40,610 nucleotides of DNA from JAWXBR01 sp046595995. GTDB lineage: Bacteria > Bacteroidota > Ignavibacteria > Kapaibacteriales > Kapaibacteriaceae. The translations under genes and the position numbers were made by a program. A model generated the notes under the pieces. It ran no database searches and had not been told where the DNA came from. It worked only from the letters and a program-made list of their open reading frames with translations. This document shows, piece after piece, positions 25,001 through 33,855 of this stretch. The stretch's first letter is position 1. Each line of letters opens with the position of its first letter. The stretch is from assembly GCA_046595995.1 (NCBI GenBank), contig JBKJNB010000096.1:1-40610 (forward strand), written 5' to 3'.

Positions 25001-28000
25001 GTCGCGCGAACGTAACCAGTGATATACTCGGACGATGAACTGGGGATGTAGTCTGATGTCATGTCAAGAATGCCAGGTGTACATTGTATAATTGGATATA
25101 GTAGCTTAAAATACAATCGTTCTCTGCGTGCGAGATATGCAGCAATAGCATTTCGGACATCAGCGATGTTGCGCCCGCTTAGCGATGAACAGTCGATGAC
25201 ATACTGATTGCCTGTTACACTTTGCAGTGGCAGCAACGCCATCGCGGGCTGGTCCTGAACGTACGAATACGAATTCTGCTCATACTGCACATGTATCTCG
25301 CCTCCGGATGGCAATCGGATGATTTTTAACTGCCATGCCGCGGGGTCGAAGTTATTTACGCCGGAAATATTCTCCTGATTCAGGTGATGCACCATGCGGG
25401 CCGCAGCCCAGTAGCCATCAGGCCTATATCCTCCCCAAGGATCGATTAATATGGGCTCATACTCTGGATTTTGATATTTGCTTGTTGCACTATCGACTTT
25501 CCAGTCGGCATCCAGTGACGAGGATGTGAACATCGAGTCATGCTGACGTAGGCTCAGATAGTGTGCATTGCTGGTAATCTCTGACGGGTACGGCTCGGAG
25601 CGGGTATTTCTGTACGCATACTGAAATTCGTATGGTGTAATCAGTGCGCTTTTGACTGCGCCATAGTCCGTCCACACACGTTTCAGTGTAAGCTTACCCT
25701 GCCTGCACGCCGTGATGCGCGTCCCAAGGTGATGAGGATAGACACCTCGTTTAGACAGAACGACCGCTGAATTCAAATACCCGTTCATGTTATAGATCGT
25801 GTCCCATGTTTTTTCTGAGGCACGTATTACGTTTTTGCCTTCCCGTTCTCTCCATTCGTAATTGTCAAGGTAGCCTTCATTCCTGTTTCGTGCCATGACC
25901 TCATAAGAGTATTCAAGATTTACTGTCTTCACAATCTCCGTGTAACCACCTCCATCTGGATTACGTGCCAAGAGTACAATGCGTTCAAGGAATTCACTTT
26001 TGTTAGGACGATTGTTTTTGGGTGCACTAAGCCATGCGTCGGATGCGTCAAGAATTAGTCTCTCGCGACCACCAAGTCTCTTATTCATCCCTGTGAAACG
26101 TGATGCTGAGTCTGCATCGAGCGCAGTATTCACAGACATAAACGCGCCACTTCCCTCACCACAAATCCCTTCGTCCTTTTCCATGTCGCCTGTGTTATAC
26201 GCTTCAAAGGCATCTTTACGTTGGGCACCCGAACCCTTTAACACGTATGCCTGACCACCTATTTGAATAGTGGTGTCGGTTTTATTGGTCACAAAAAATG
26301 CTGCGTGCGTCTTCGTTTCAATGCATGATAAATAGTACAGCTCACGCTCTCCCATGGCAACAGTTGCCCGGTTATCATGTTGTACGGTAATGCGTCCTGG
26401 CTCGTATGCATACCCGTGATATGGTATGCGCCATTTGTACCATGCATCACCAAAACCTTTTTCTTTACCTGCTGTGCCGGCTGCTCGTTTATACATGAAG
26501 TGCGTAAAGCCACCATAGTCGTCAACACTGGGACCGTTCTGCGTTCTATCAATGTAGTCAGGAGTTCGCACCTCCGTCATGAGCATCGAGGTTGCGTACG
26601 GATATTTTTTAGAAAATCCCGATACGTTGGCTGCTTTTGTAGTTCGTGGGCCATATATAAGTCCATGCGTCGTCATCACGGTGTCGAACGCTGATCTACC
26701 TGTGAACGTCAGGCTGCGTTCTCGTCTTGCGTATACAGGCAATCCAAACACGTATCGTATCCCGCTGGTCTGCGTCACAGTTACTTCACCAATGCCGTCC
26801 TTAATGCTTTCTTCATGGCGGTTCAGGAATTTTTCGTTGTAAGAATTGCGAGAGGTATAACCATAGTAGCGTGGACCGCTCGACGCGGAATCGGTCACCA
26901 TCTCACGGTTCATGCGGAATGTAACTGAAGATGATTGCCTTACTCGTGTCAGCGTATCAATGTTATTCGGCGATTGATAAACCCCAGGAAGACCACCGAT
27001 GAGCATAAGTGCAGTGGAGAATTTCTGCGGTTCGTCGTTATTAGAATACAGAACATTGTCTGCCTTGTCATTCGCAAACCGCATGAAGGCACGACCGTTA
27101 TTCCAGGACGTGTCAATTCTTTGGTGGCGATATGCAGGCGCAGTTCCGGTGCCAGACGGAATGGCGCCAGCAACAGTCATCAAACTGCCTCCAACGCTAA
27201 CAGCACCACCTAAGCTGATTTTAGCGGGACCGACCCCGAGTTCAAGACCTAGCGTAAACTGCCCCTTCGTGCTAGACTGCGCACGCGGTTCATTATATCC
27301 GGGGCGGCGATGATGTAGGCGAAGCATTCCGCCAACACCCTGTGCGTTGCAGTTAAATAGGTCATACGTGTTGTAGACACCTGAAAGAAATCTGTCGCGT
27401 GTAGTATACTGCGCATCTCGTTCAACGGAGTAATCTGTAAAGTGGTTGCCCGGGATTGCATTGCCGTCGTACATGTAACCATATGAGTTTCCGGTAGCGG
27501 AATCGTCGGGCTTCTGCCAGGAATACGTTCCCTTCACACCAAGGTGTGCGCCGATCATCGTGGGTGTAGGGTCGAACGCAATCGTACCGCCAAACGAAAT
27601 GGCGTACATCGCACCGCCCATTCCGACAGTACTTGTCGGTGTCGACATGGTATAGAATGACGAGCCGATATAATTAGCCACCGCGGAGTAGGTGTTGGCC
27701 TGCTGCTGCATTTCGCTTGCAGCCTCACCAACAGCATCTGAGAGCTCTTTAGACCCAACATCGGCTAACGCTTCCTTTCCTTTTTGTAGCGTTGCAATGT
27801 CGTCGGTCAATTGATTTGTGAACACTTTAGCCCAGTTCACGTTCGCACTGAACTTTGTGACCCCATTTTGGTTCGTTGCTGTAAGCGTCAGCATATTGGC
27901 AACACCGAGCGAAAATCCTGATGTGACCGAGAATCCGGCAAACGTATTCCACCGATTGGCGGCCTCGAAGCCGAAATTGATATCATTGCTTAGGACTTGT

Positions 28001-28431
28001 AATGAGGCAAGCGCACCAACGGTAAATGTTTCGTTCTTGTCCTGCTTGTTGTATCGCGTGATGCTTTGACCGTTGTAGTCATCCGGGAAACCTCGCACAC
28101 TTCTGTTGATAGCGCCAGGATTAAGCGTCCAACCAAAACCAACCCACGATGCATCCTCTTCGAGGGTTGCTCCACTGTGATATGCGAGCGAAATAGGATA
28201 GCCACTTCCATTCGGGCCTGGCACTTCAAGCAGCGGAAGGTTGTACGTAAAGCTTCCCGTAAACTCGTTTACCATCCCCGTTGTACCGATTGGTTCGAAG
28301 GCAGCAAATTCCGGAGCCGTGGGTCCAGACGTAATCGCCAAGGCTGCGATAGGTGCAACCATCTGAGCAACCAAAACACACAGCACTGCAATAGCAACAG
28401 TTCGCCAGCTCCGAGAATGCACTACAGTCAT
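22012..28431 (-). CDS. Giant RHS/SpvB-like shell protein
   Basis: 2139 residues. The signal peptide is TVAIAVLCVLVAQMVAPIAALA. The mature N-terminus has the Bacteroidota RHS-partner signature: GPTAPEFAAFEPIGTTGMVN, FTGSFTYNLPLLEVPGPNG, YPISLAYHSGATLEEDASWV, GFGWTLNPGAINRSVRGFPD. A long beta-rich middle follows, then a short YD-type segment near the end (YKYDDQGRLKRKERETERG) and a basic tail. There is no RHS-associated core end and no variable C-terminal domain, so this is not itself an effector. In Tc toxins an SpvB-containing B protein and an RHS-containing C protein close into one cocoon; by analogy this protein may be the second half of the shell for the 2541-residue RHS protein. The ATG overlaps the upstream stop (ATGA). 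Confidence 0.85.
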   Translation of the reverse strand: MTVVHSRSWRTVAIAVLCVLVAQMVAPIAALAITSGPTAPEFAAFEPIGTTGMVNEFTGSFTYNLPLLEVPGPNGSGYPISLAYHSGATLEEDASWVGFGWTLNPGAINRSVRGFPDDYNGQSITRYNKQDKNETFTVGALASLQVLSNDINFGFEAANRWNTFAGFSVTSGFSLGVANMLTLTATNQNGVTKFSANVNWAKVFTNQLTDDIATLQKGKEALADVGSKELSDAVGEAASEMQQQANTYSAVANYIGSSFYTMSTPTSTVGMGGAMYAISFGGTIAFDPTPTMIGAHLGVKGTYSWQKPDDSATGNSYGYMYDGNAIPGNHFTDYSVERDAQYTTRDRFLSGVYNTYDLFNCNAQGVGGMLRLHHRRPGYNEPRAQSSTKGQFTLGLELGVGPAKISLGGAVSVGGSLMTVAGAIPSGTGTAPAYRHQRIDTSWNNGRAFMRFANDKADNVLYSNNDEPQKFSTALMLIGGLPGVYQSPNNIDTLTRVRQSSSVTFRMNREMVTDSASSGPRYYGYTSRNSYNEKFLNRHEESIKDGIGEVTVTQTSGIRYVFGLPVYARRERSLTFTGRSAFDTVMTTHGLIYGPRTTKAANVSGFSKKYPYATSMLMTEVRTPDYIDRTQNGPSVDDYGGFTHFMYKRAAGTAGKEKGFGDAWYKWRIPYHGYAYEPGRITVQHDNRATVAMGERELYYLSCIETKTHAAFFVTNKTDTTIQIGGQAYVLKGSGAQRKDAFEAYNTGDMEKDEGICGEGSGAFMSVNTALDADSASRFTGMNKRLGGRERLILDASDAWLSAPKNNRPNKSEFLERIVLLARNPDGGGYTEIVKTVNLEYSYEVMARNRNEGYLDNYEWREREGKNVIRASEKTWDTIYNMNGYLNSAVVLSKRGVYPHHLGTRITACRQGKLTLKRVWTDYGAVKSALITPYEFQYAYRNTRSEPYPSEITSNAHYLSLRQHDSMFTSSSLDADWKVDSATSKYQNPEYEPILIDPWGGYRPDGYWAAARMVHHLNQENISGVNNFDPAAWQLKIIRLPSGGEIHVQYEQNSYSYVQDQPAMALLPLQSVTGNQYVIDCSSLSGRNIADVRNAIAAYLARRERLYFKLLYPIIQCTPGILDMTSDYIPSSSSEYITGYVRATPGSPPSGNFARIDMQGSPTPAAILSEFLFNQSNEFRICENGNTSIDGSRRPGGIGSKETWQNLASGGWSINDNGNKLRSFVAAQPRPYLQRSYIRVPCLWKFGGGVRVKRIFMYDKGVEYGRAAVYGSEYDYTITENGVTQSSGVATNEPAQLREENPLVKFLIGREESSWLEKLAAGEDLEQFEGPLCPSVYPAATIGYRRVTVKNIVQTGSTPGFTVSEFNTAKEFPVVESWTALDSKGIGIPAIPMGPFSVQVSKRVASQGFAVKLNQMHGTVKRVRKCAGAYNSNESTWNVVEAIEHEYFKPGEPIPVLKRKDNDTTGTFEIAMKRMGVDMDLSMETRAVSDVTVTGSLPFDVGLSFPFLPYGHVAPPSVATSTTTYSFAVVTKVTTYSTFEKSVTVMRDGMRHTVENSAFDEGTGNPVVRKTLSDQQDNVDGDGRVDDIVVDFQVPAWGIYPLMGPRSFNENSQVLGTVATSGALTFTPNTSAALAVFQPGDLIHLTNTSPTAPPHAYAYVISKDATKATLAYAHGTTSTSLTTNSIATIVRSGRTNQLTAIATTVTRFGSLVNIADVDLSSSYVLAASATTYSDAWNYENLVDAIPYATEQTNQYEKGTKGKWRPDSSFVYRASTTSSFDGKKIGRSGKATFTPLSFSAPGTRDPSKWIKTSYVEEYNQHGDIAVERDALGIPSCAMFSHSSSVPSIIAKNAEYGAAAFLSFEDASGATSSQSHTGKKSRALTTSGATLCTLKVNTRLRDAGLMVRAWVKGGASSVANCSIGVSSLGSPATLADVAGWRLLEWNVAANIGPLSSSGVKAVDFSYSGGSGLHIDDVRIQPLDAEATCYVYDAATLRLVAQFDDQHFAAIYKYDDQGRLKRKERETERGIVPLQEAHNNTPAIAYVKRNVHWSAGDARFSAVTPVDFGPLGPGFAEPRAQKLGNKFDALNIVITPERKRIRLFDSKEEDIPNLDSLVRSVDMPKMNANDSIKKAPGGRNEK

Positions 28432-29024
28432 AGTTGTAACTCCGGCATATGGCCTATTTCATGTGTGGTAAACTGAAAGGCAATCACGTTCATTGTAAAG
28501 ACCTTGTCGTCCAGGGTCATTTGGACAGAACCAGAATTTGCGAGGTCTGACTCCGTAATCTGAAAGGTTAGAATCAACCGCTTCTTTTTTGAGAGCCCAA
28601 CATCATACACCATTTCAGCTCCTGAGCACGGAATCGTCCTCCCGTTGGCGTTCAATGCGATATTCTCTGCATAAAGGAAGGCAACATCTCGAACACGTAG
28701 GTTGAAATTTTCCTCGGACGTTACCCCTTGAAAGATCACATCGTGTTCATCGCCGTGAGTCTTTTCAATGAGCAATGTGAACTGGGATGTAGGCTCATTA
28801 CTTGTCGACACGTTTTGATTACCAATCAACGAGCGCACGCTAAGTGGACGATAGATGCATGTGAAATCCATTCCTGCTACAGATCTTTTATCGACTAAGC
28901 GATGCTCTTTCAACCATGCGTGAAGTTCCTCTCCACTCCGCAGGGGTCTGCTACACGCAAGGCATGTGAGCATGCAGATAGCACACAAGGCGAATGACCT
29001 ACAGGACAATAGAATGGATCTCAT
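28428..29024 (-). CDS. Lipoprotein of the RHS operon, unknown function
   Basis: 198 residues. The leader SFALCAICMLTCLACSRPLR has a lipobox (LAC) and a basic start. After it, ELHAWLKEHRLVDK and FTCIYRPLSVRSLIG recall a small family of lipoproteins that I have seen beside RHS genes in Bacteroidota. The second half is beta-rich with charged strands (KKKRLILTFQITESDL). It overlaps both neighbours by four bases (ATGA at each junction), so its dosage is tied to the OmpH-like chaperone before it and the shell protein after it. No catalytic motif is seen. Confidence 0.65.
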   Translation of the reverse strand: MRSILLSCRSFALCAICMLTCLACSRPLRSGEELHAWLKEHRLVDKRSVAGMDFTCIYRPLSVRSLIGNQNVSTSNEPTSQFTLLIEKTHGDEHDVIFQGVTSEENFNLRVRDVAFLYAENIALNANGRTIPCSGAEMVYDVGLSKKKRLILTFQITESDLANSGSVQMTLDDKVFTMNVIAFQFTTHEIGHMPELQL

Positions 29025-29584
29025 TGCGTGCGCTTAAATTCACCGCGGTAGGTCGTCCGCAGCAAGGCAAGTACATCGGCTGTGAGATCAACGGTGTTGT
29101 CGCTGTAAAGCACAAATCCGTCATCCTGAACTGCCATCACGAGTCGTAAACCACGTTCGCGTCCGATAGCGTCTGCTGCATTGCGCACATGATTCACAAC
29201 GCTTTCTGTCAGCACCTGTTGCTCCTTGCCCGCCTTCTCGTCGATTGCCGATGCATAGTCACGAACCTGCGTCTCCTTTCGACGAATGGCATTTTCATGC
29301 TCCGTCCGCTCGGACACGGACATCGACACCCTCTTCTGCTCATAGTCGAAGAGCATCGTTTGGAGTTCTCTTTTCAACGTGTCGATATTTCCCTTCCATG
29401 CTGAGGTTGTGTTGGCGAACCTCGCTCGTGCATCAATCGCACCTTGATACTTCTGAAGTACTTCCTGTACTTTGACAATTGCAACAAGGGGCCTTTCGCC
29501 AACTCTAAAAACCGAAAACCAAAGCACTAAGCCTAATGTGAGCAGACAAATCGCGGCAAGTGCAAGAGTGAACGCTTTGGTCAT
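29021..29584 (-). CDS. OmpH/Skp-like periplasmic chaperone
   Basis: 187 residues with an N-terminal signal or anchor helix (FTLALAAICLLTLGLVLWF). After a short strand (LVAIVKVQEVLQKYQGA), residues ~50-140 are a long charged helical hairpin (KGNIDTLKRELQTMLFDYEQ, ERTEHENAIRRKETQVRDYA). The end returns to strand (RLVMAVQDDGFVLYSDNTVD) and LTADVLALL. This strand-hairpin-strand order is that of OmpH/Skp, which holds unfolded outer-membrane and secreted proteins in the periplasm. The standard housekeeping copy is usually found beside bamA, whereas this one sits inside the RHS operon. It starts one base after the preceding stop and is probably dedicated to operon products. Confidence 0.78.
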   Translation of the reverse strand: MTKAFTLALAAICLLTLGLVLWFSVFRVGERPLVAIVKVQEVLQKYQGAIDARARFANTTSAWKGNIDTLKRELQTMLFDYEQKRVSMSVSERTEHENAIRRKETQVRDYASAIDEKAGKEQQVLTESVVNHVRNAADAIGRERGLRLVMAVQDDGFVLYSDNTVDLTADVLALLRTTYRGEFKRTQ

Positions 29585-29585
29585 G

Positions 29586-31724
29586 TTACTTCCGAAGTTG
29601 AACGACTAGTGTGCGAGAATCAACATCTGTTCGGACGGTAAGCGAATACGTACCGGATGCGAGCGAGGTAGAAGTTGTTATGTGGGATAGAGAAAGTCTG
29701 TGTAGGTCAGACAAGTCTGTTAGACGCATGTTGGCTACCACGTTGCCGGTCAGTGTCGATATCACCAAATCAACATCTGCATTCCTGTACCCTGCGATAA
29801 TGATGTCGGACCCATCCATTCTCACAGAACGGAGGTTTGCATTATCTACGTGTAGAATATCACGACCTTGACCAACCTCTGCGATGCGATGTTGATTAAC
29901 ACCAACGTTGCGAACCACGTACTGACCGTCGATCATTCCTTGGACCACAATGCTATCAGGCACATTGTCACCGACTAGATGCAGAAATGGCATGTCTTCC
30001 ATCATCGGACCACGTCCTCGACAAACAACTGCGAGTCTATCACCAGTTTTAGGGTCTCGAATATCGACCCCTACGGGAGCCCCCTGCAGCGCAATCGACG
30101 TAGCCTTTGGTATCACCATTCTGTTGTAACGGAATTCGACCGTTCCATTGCGATCGGTAACAAGATCTATCTGTCCGTCCTTGTCAAGGTCAACCAGCAA
30201 TCCATCCGTGCAACCATAGAGATCGTCGAGGCCGAATTTCCACGTTACGTCTTGCCATTGGTTTGCAGAAATCCTCTTGAACACAAAGAGCTTTCTGCAC
30301 AGACCTTGCGCGAACTGCACTGCCTCGTCGACGCCATCATTGTCAAGGTCGGCGTAGAGTAGGGCCGAAGTCCTCTCATCTGTGCGCGGCGACGTATTGT
30401 ACTGGAAACTTTTACTTACGTCGGCGTAACCAGACGTACTCCGAATCTCCTCTACATTCCACGCAACAGTGCGTGGTAGCATCACAGCAAGCGAGTTTTT
30501 ATCGTTCCTAATACTGGAGGTTGCCAGTGCCAGTGCCTGCTCATTAAAGTCTATGGACGCAAAGAGTACGACACCTTCGGACGTGACCTTGTACACCTCG
30601 TCCTTGGACGCAGTTCTGATAATTAATTCCTGAGCACCATCAGCATCAAGATCGACAGCCATCAAACCGCTCGTGGCGATGTCTGTTGAACTTGTCAAAC
30701 GAGGAGAACTGCCAAAGCCCACCGTTACCAATACGTGTTTGTCGTTACGCTTTCCACTGATTGCCACAAGGGCGCCGCGTCCTTCCCGAATTGTTGTCAT
30801 CGAAGTCGGCACGATACACGAACCAAGATCAACGCTCATGGATCGCTTCATGCTTCCCACCGACCACTTCCAGACAACGATTTCTTGCGAACACGATGCC
30901 TGCATTGCAAGCAATTCGTCATAGCCATCACCATCGACATCAGCGAAGTACAAGTATGGGTACCCGGTTGCGCCCGCCATGTCAACGGCTACATGATGGC
31001 CGGAAGAACTTAGGTATATCACGCCAGCACTGGCGACATCCGTGAAACCATCACGATTAAAGTCACCGGCTGTGACGTATGGTGCAACTACACGAGACCT
31101 ATCCGGTGCACCATACAATACCGTGTCTAAAGCAAATGCACCTTTAGCTGCTTCTGGATATTCAATGCTTACTGACAACGCCAAGGGCAAGGCCGATTGC
31201 CGCCATGCCCCAGATGTGTCCATGAACACTAGGCCGCTTCGCAGGCCTGAAGCGTCAGCACACGGCACTGTTGCCTCGTTCACCATCAGAAGGTGAAGTG
31301 AATCCGCTAAGCCCTCCACGCCAATGAACGTTTGGCCGCCTTCAAGCACGAGTGGAGGATCAATTGGAATGACTACGTCTTCAATACCATGTATGCGTTT
31401 AGCAAATGGGATTGTTAGAATTGGCTCGCGCGATTGTGGTGCAATGAGTCCACGCTCATGTCCGAAGATGACCAGATTACCTGCATTTTCAGTCGGTGGT
31501 CCGCTCAGTTGCACACTTACTTGACTGATCTTCGTACCCGCTGGCAGCATTAGTCTTTGTACAACTACAGGATGCGGCTCCGTATAGTAGACACGCACGG
31601 CGTCCGAAGTGTATGTTCGCACAACCATCGCGGAGTCAGATTCTTGCACCCACAGACCTGAAGCTACTGCGGATCGAAGCAGCGCTATTGTAAGGCAACA
31701 GCACGTCAGAAATAACCGAATCAT
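29586..31724 (-). CDS. FG-GAP/VCBS-repeat secreted protein with T9SS sorting domain
   Basis: 712 residues from the ATG at 31724, which has GGGGAG upstream and is followed directly by a signal peptide (MIRLFLTCCCLTIALLRSAVA). It is the first gene of the RHS operon. Residues ~25-210 form a beta domain without recognised motifs. Residues ~210-560 carry FG-GAP/VCBS calcium-loop repeats of the form D-x-(N/D)-x-D-G: TAGDFNRDGFTDVASAG, YFADVDGDGYDELLAM, AVDLDADGAQELIIR, YADLDNDGVDEAVQF, LVDLDKDGQIDLVTD. These are typical of integrin-like propellers; such repeats also occur in Tc/SpvB-type toxins. The C-terminus (DLVISTLTGNVVANMRL ... SGTYSLTVRTD) is a T9SS type A domain, so the protein is probably surface-exposed, perhaps as a receptor or carrier for the RHS complex. 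Confidence 0.8.
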   Translation of the reverse strand: MIRLFLTCCCLTIALLRSAVASGLWVQESDSAMVVRTYTSDAVRVYYTEPHPVVVQRLMLPAGTKISQVSVQLSGPPTENAGNLVIFGHERGLIAPQSREPILTIPFAKRIHGIEDVVIPIDPPLVLEGGQTFIGVEGLADSLHLLMVNEATVPCADASGLRSGLVFMDTSGAWRQSALPLALSVSIEYPEAAKGAFALDTVLYGAPDRSRVVAPYVTAGDFNRDGFTDVASAGVIYLSSSGHHVAVDMAGATGYPYLYFADVDGDGYDELLAMQASCSQEIVVWKWSVGSMKRSMSVDLGSCIVPTSMTTIREGRGALVAISGKRNDKHVLVTVGFGSSPRLTSSTDIATSGLMAVDLDADGAQELIIRTASKDEVYKVTSEGVVLFASIDFNEQALALATSSIRNDKNSLAVMLPRTVAWNVEEIRSTSGYADVSKSFQYNTSPRTDERTSALLYADLDNDGVDEAVQFAQGLCRKLFVFKRISANQWQDVTWKFGLDDLYGCTDGLLVDLDKDGQIDLVTDRNGTVEFRYNRMVIPKATSIALQGAPVGVDIRDPKTGDRLAVVCRGRGPMMEDMPFLHLVGDNVPDSIVVQGMIDGQYVVRNVGVNQHRIAEVGQGRDILHVDNANLRSVRMDGSDIIIAGYRNADVDLVISTLTGNVVANMRLTDLSDLHRLSLSHITTSTSLASGTYSLTVRTDVDSRTLVVQLRK

Positions 31725-32118
31725 AACTCGGCTCCCCGGGCACGTATGGAATACGAATGGCAGTTTCCCAGCCAAACATGGTCAGAGATAACGAACAGGG
31801 AGCATCAGATCAGCAAGCAAAAGGACTTGCTGGCACAACGGACGGACATTCTAAGGAGCCGGGTCAATGGCTCGCGAATAAGCAGCAGGAATTTGTCGAG
31901 GACAGAACGAATACTCTGTAGTCGTAAGTAATCGCCCTCGCAGCAACTATAACCATAAGATCAGGATTAGGTTACATCGGCGCACAAATTCTATTCGTAA
32001 CACACACTCGCGCGTTACAACACATACCTATGTACCAGTCCCAATAGAAGCAACCTGAGATAGAACCAGCCTCTTAACCCCTCTCGCGGGAGAGGGGTAT
32101 TCTAGGGCAAGCAATATT
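31725..32118. other. Intergenic region upstream of the RHS operon
   Basis: 394 bases without a convincing gene. It should hold the promoter of the minus-strand RHS operon unless transcription enters from 32119-32997; no promoter motif can be named with confidence. It contains the strong hairpin listed separately. Confidence 0.5.
32077..32098 (-). terminator. Candidate terminator hairpin after the Cys-rich T9SS protein
   Basis: A 9-bp stem (32077-32085 with 32090-32098, GCGG loop, mostly C/G) lies 21 bases beyond the stop of the minus-strand gene at 32119. Only a short TTAAG follows on that strand, so termination may be weak and read-through into the RHS operon is possible. Confidence 0.45.
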
Positions 32119-32997
32119 CTAACGTAGTATAGAGAATTGGTTCGACAGATTGATCGTGGTTCCCGAGCATGTCACGATATACGCACCCGTACCGAGGTTC
32201 GCTACGTCTGCGTCCACATATCCAAGTGACCGCTGCGTTTCGCTGATACGGAGTTCAACTACAAGTCGCCCTTGCAGGTCTGTTATCGCGATTCGATCAC
32301 ATAGGGAAAGTATTGATGTAGGGGCGGATATTCGCACGGTCTGCATAGCGGGGTTCGGCGCAATTGTTAGCGATCCCAGTTGGGACGCATCGGAATTCAC
32401 ATTCGAGGTGCCGCGCAAGCCATATGCTATTGATGTATCACAAGCCGGGCGACAAGGTGAGCTCTGGCTTGTATCTGGGCAACCTCCTGGCGATGAGATG
32501 TGCATCGGTCGTACCCGGTTGCCAGTCAACGAATCGCCACACACTTCATATCGAATGATACAGCAACCAGGCGCGGGACATGGCACCATGATCGTGTCGC
32601 CGCATGGATTGGTTGTATCGCTACGCCAGCAAGATCCCCTCGTTATGCGATATCTCTGAACGCAGGAATCTTGCGGAAGAGGACCAGGAACGGAGGCGAT
32701 GAGTTTTCGAGAAACGATTTCCACAAACTGCGAGGTATTGTAAAAATTGCAGGTAAACGGCGAGAGGATGGTTATTTCTACAATCGCTACATCATGGAAT
32801 TGGCCGCATGCAAATCGTTCATGGTACGTGACTTTGATGAAGCAACCGGGCGTGACCTCAAATATCTTCGTCTTTGCAGGTCCATACGGATCCTGAAAAC
32901 AATCGGGCACACACGGCGGCTGAGTGGCTTGTGCAGTGCCAGTGAACAGTACAAATGCTAAAAGCGCAGTAGCAACTACTGCAAATAAACGAGACAT
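32119..32997 (-). CDS. Cys-rich secreted protein with T9SS sorting domain
   Basis: 292 residues from the ATG at 32997 (GGAG nine bases upstream), with a clear signal peptide (MSRLFAVVATALLAFVLFTGTAQA). The mature domain of ~200 residues is rich in cysteine (PPCVPDCFQDPYG, TPGCFIKVTYHERFACG, RGSCWRSDTTNPCGD, APGCCIIRYEVCGD). Its spacing parallels the Cys-rich protein at 21198-22022. Unlike that one it ends with a T9SS type A domain (LTIAPNPAMQTVRISA ... ITDLQGRLVVEL ... GTGAYIVTCSG). It may be the surface-sorted paralogue, working with the RHS operon that follows in the same direction. No catalytic motif is visible. It could be transcribed alone, given the hairpin after it. Confidence 0.75.
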   Translation of the reverse strand: MSRLFAVVATALLAFVLFTGTAQATQPPCVPDCFQDPYGPAKTKIFEVTPGCFIKVTYHERFACGQFHDVAIVEITILSPFTCNFYNTSQFVEIVSRKLIASVPGPLPQDSCVQRYRITRGSCWRSDTTNPCGDTIMVPCPAPGCCIIRYEVCGDSLTGNRVRPMHISSPGGCPDTSQSSPCRPACDTSIAYGLRGTSNVNSDASQLGSLTIAPNPAMQTVRISAPTSILSLCDRIAITDLQGRLVVELRISETQRSLGYVDADVANLGTGAYIVTCSGTTINLSNQFSILR

Positions 32998-33250
32998 AAA
33001 CGCTCCAAATAAATAATGATGCGACACCGTTGTGGCATACGCAATACAAGTACAGTTCGAATCGAAGTCGGGCGCAACGTACGAAAGTGTTTACGTTGGC
33101 AAGCCACGTTGCGTAATTATCAAATCGTTATCGCTGTAACCAGAAGAAACAAGCGCGCAGGAGTATCTTCTTCATCGGAGTACCGCGCCCGTTATGCGCT
33201 AAGTCGGTGTTTGATTCGGCCAGTACAAACCGTTGCTAATGCTTTTTCAT

Positions 33251-33320
33251 CGCGGGCTATCGCCGCATATCACTGGATATCGCCTGATATCGCCAGCTAT
33301 CGCCAACAATCGCCGCGTAA
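33251..33320 (+). repeat. Degenerate 10-bp tandem array A (CGCC-NNN-TAT type)
   Basis: Seven consecutive decamers in exact register: positions 1-3 read CGC in six of the seven units and the last three bases are usually TAT. The unit boundaries fall every ten bases from 33251. Confidence 0.75.
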
Positions 33321-33350
33321 CAGAGACTTCGGTGACCATTGGCGCATGCG

Positions 33351-33420
33351 TTTCAAACGCGCACGAACGCACACGAACGTACACAAACGCACACGAACGC
33401 ACACGAACCACACAAACAGA
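33351..33420 (+). repeat. Degenerate 10-bp tandem array B (ACACGAACGC type)
   Basis: About seven decamers in register with 33351. The middle four or five are near-identical to ACACGAACGC, and the flanking ones decay (CACAAACAGA). The sequence is A/C-rich on the plus strand. Confidence 0.85.
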
Positions 33421-33855
33421 CACAAGCAGTTATGTACACAGGCAGACAGAGCCAAACACAAATGATTTCACCTGAAGAGTCGGGCAACGCGCCGTAACAC
33501 ACCGACGGCTTGAGTGGACTCACGATCACATTCTTTACAGACGAAAAACGCTACGGTACCACAACCCACCGGTTGCCAGCAGATTCCATCGCAACACCAA
33601 GGTCTTCAACACCTGCTTCGGCAGTTGCTTTCGCTTTCTCCGCCTTCTGCATTCAACGAACAACGTCCTTCATTGTATACGTAATGGTCAAACCCCTCGC
33701 TATTAACCAACGATCTCAAATTAGTAGGCGTCAGGAGCACCGTGTGATACTTTCTTGCCTCTTAAATCGCCCCTTTTCCGCGCAATAAGGCCCGTTTACA
33801 GGCTAAACCCAAACACCATGCAGACTTAGTTTACAACGAACAACGAAATTCTAAT

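Noticed and set aside
33016..33465. 149-codon plus-strand ORF in the repeat region
   Set aside because: The frame is created by the decamer arrays (His/Thr/Arg-rich end) and its start lies in the leader of the divergent gene.
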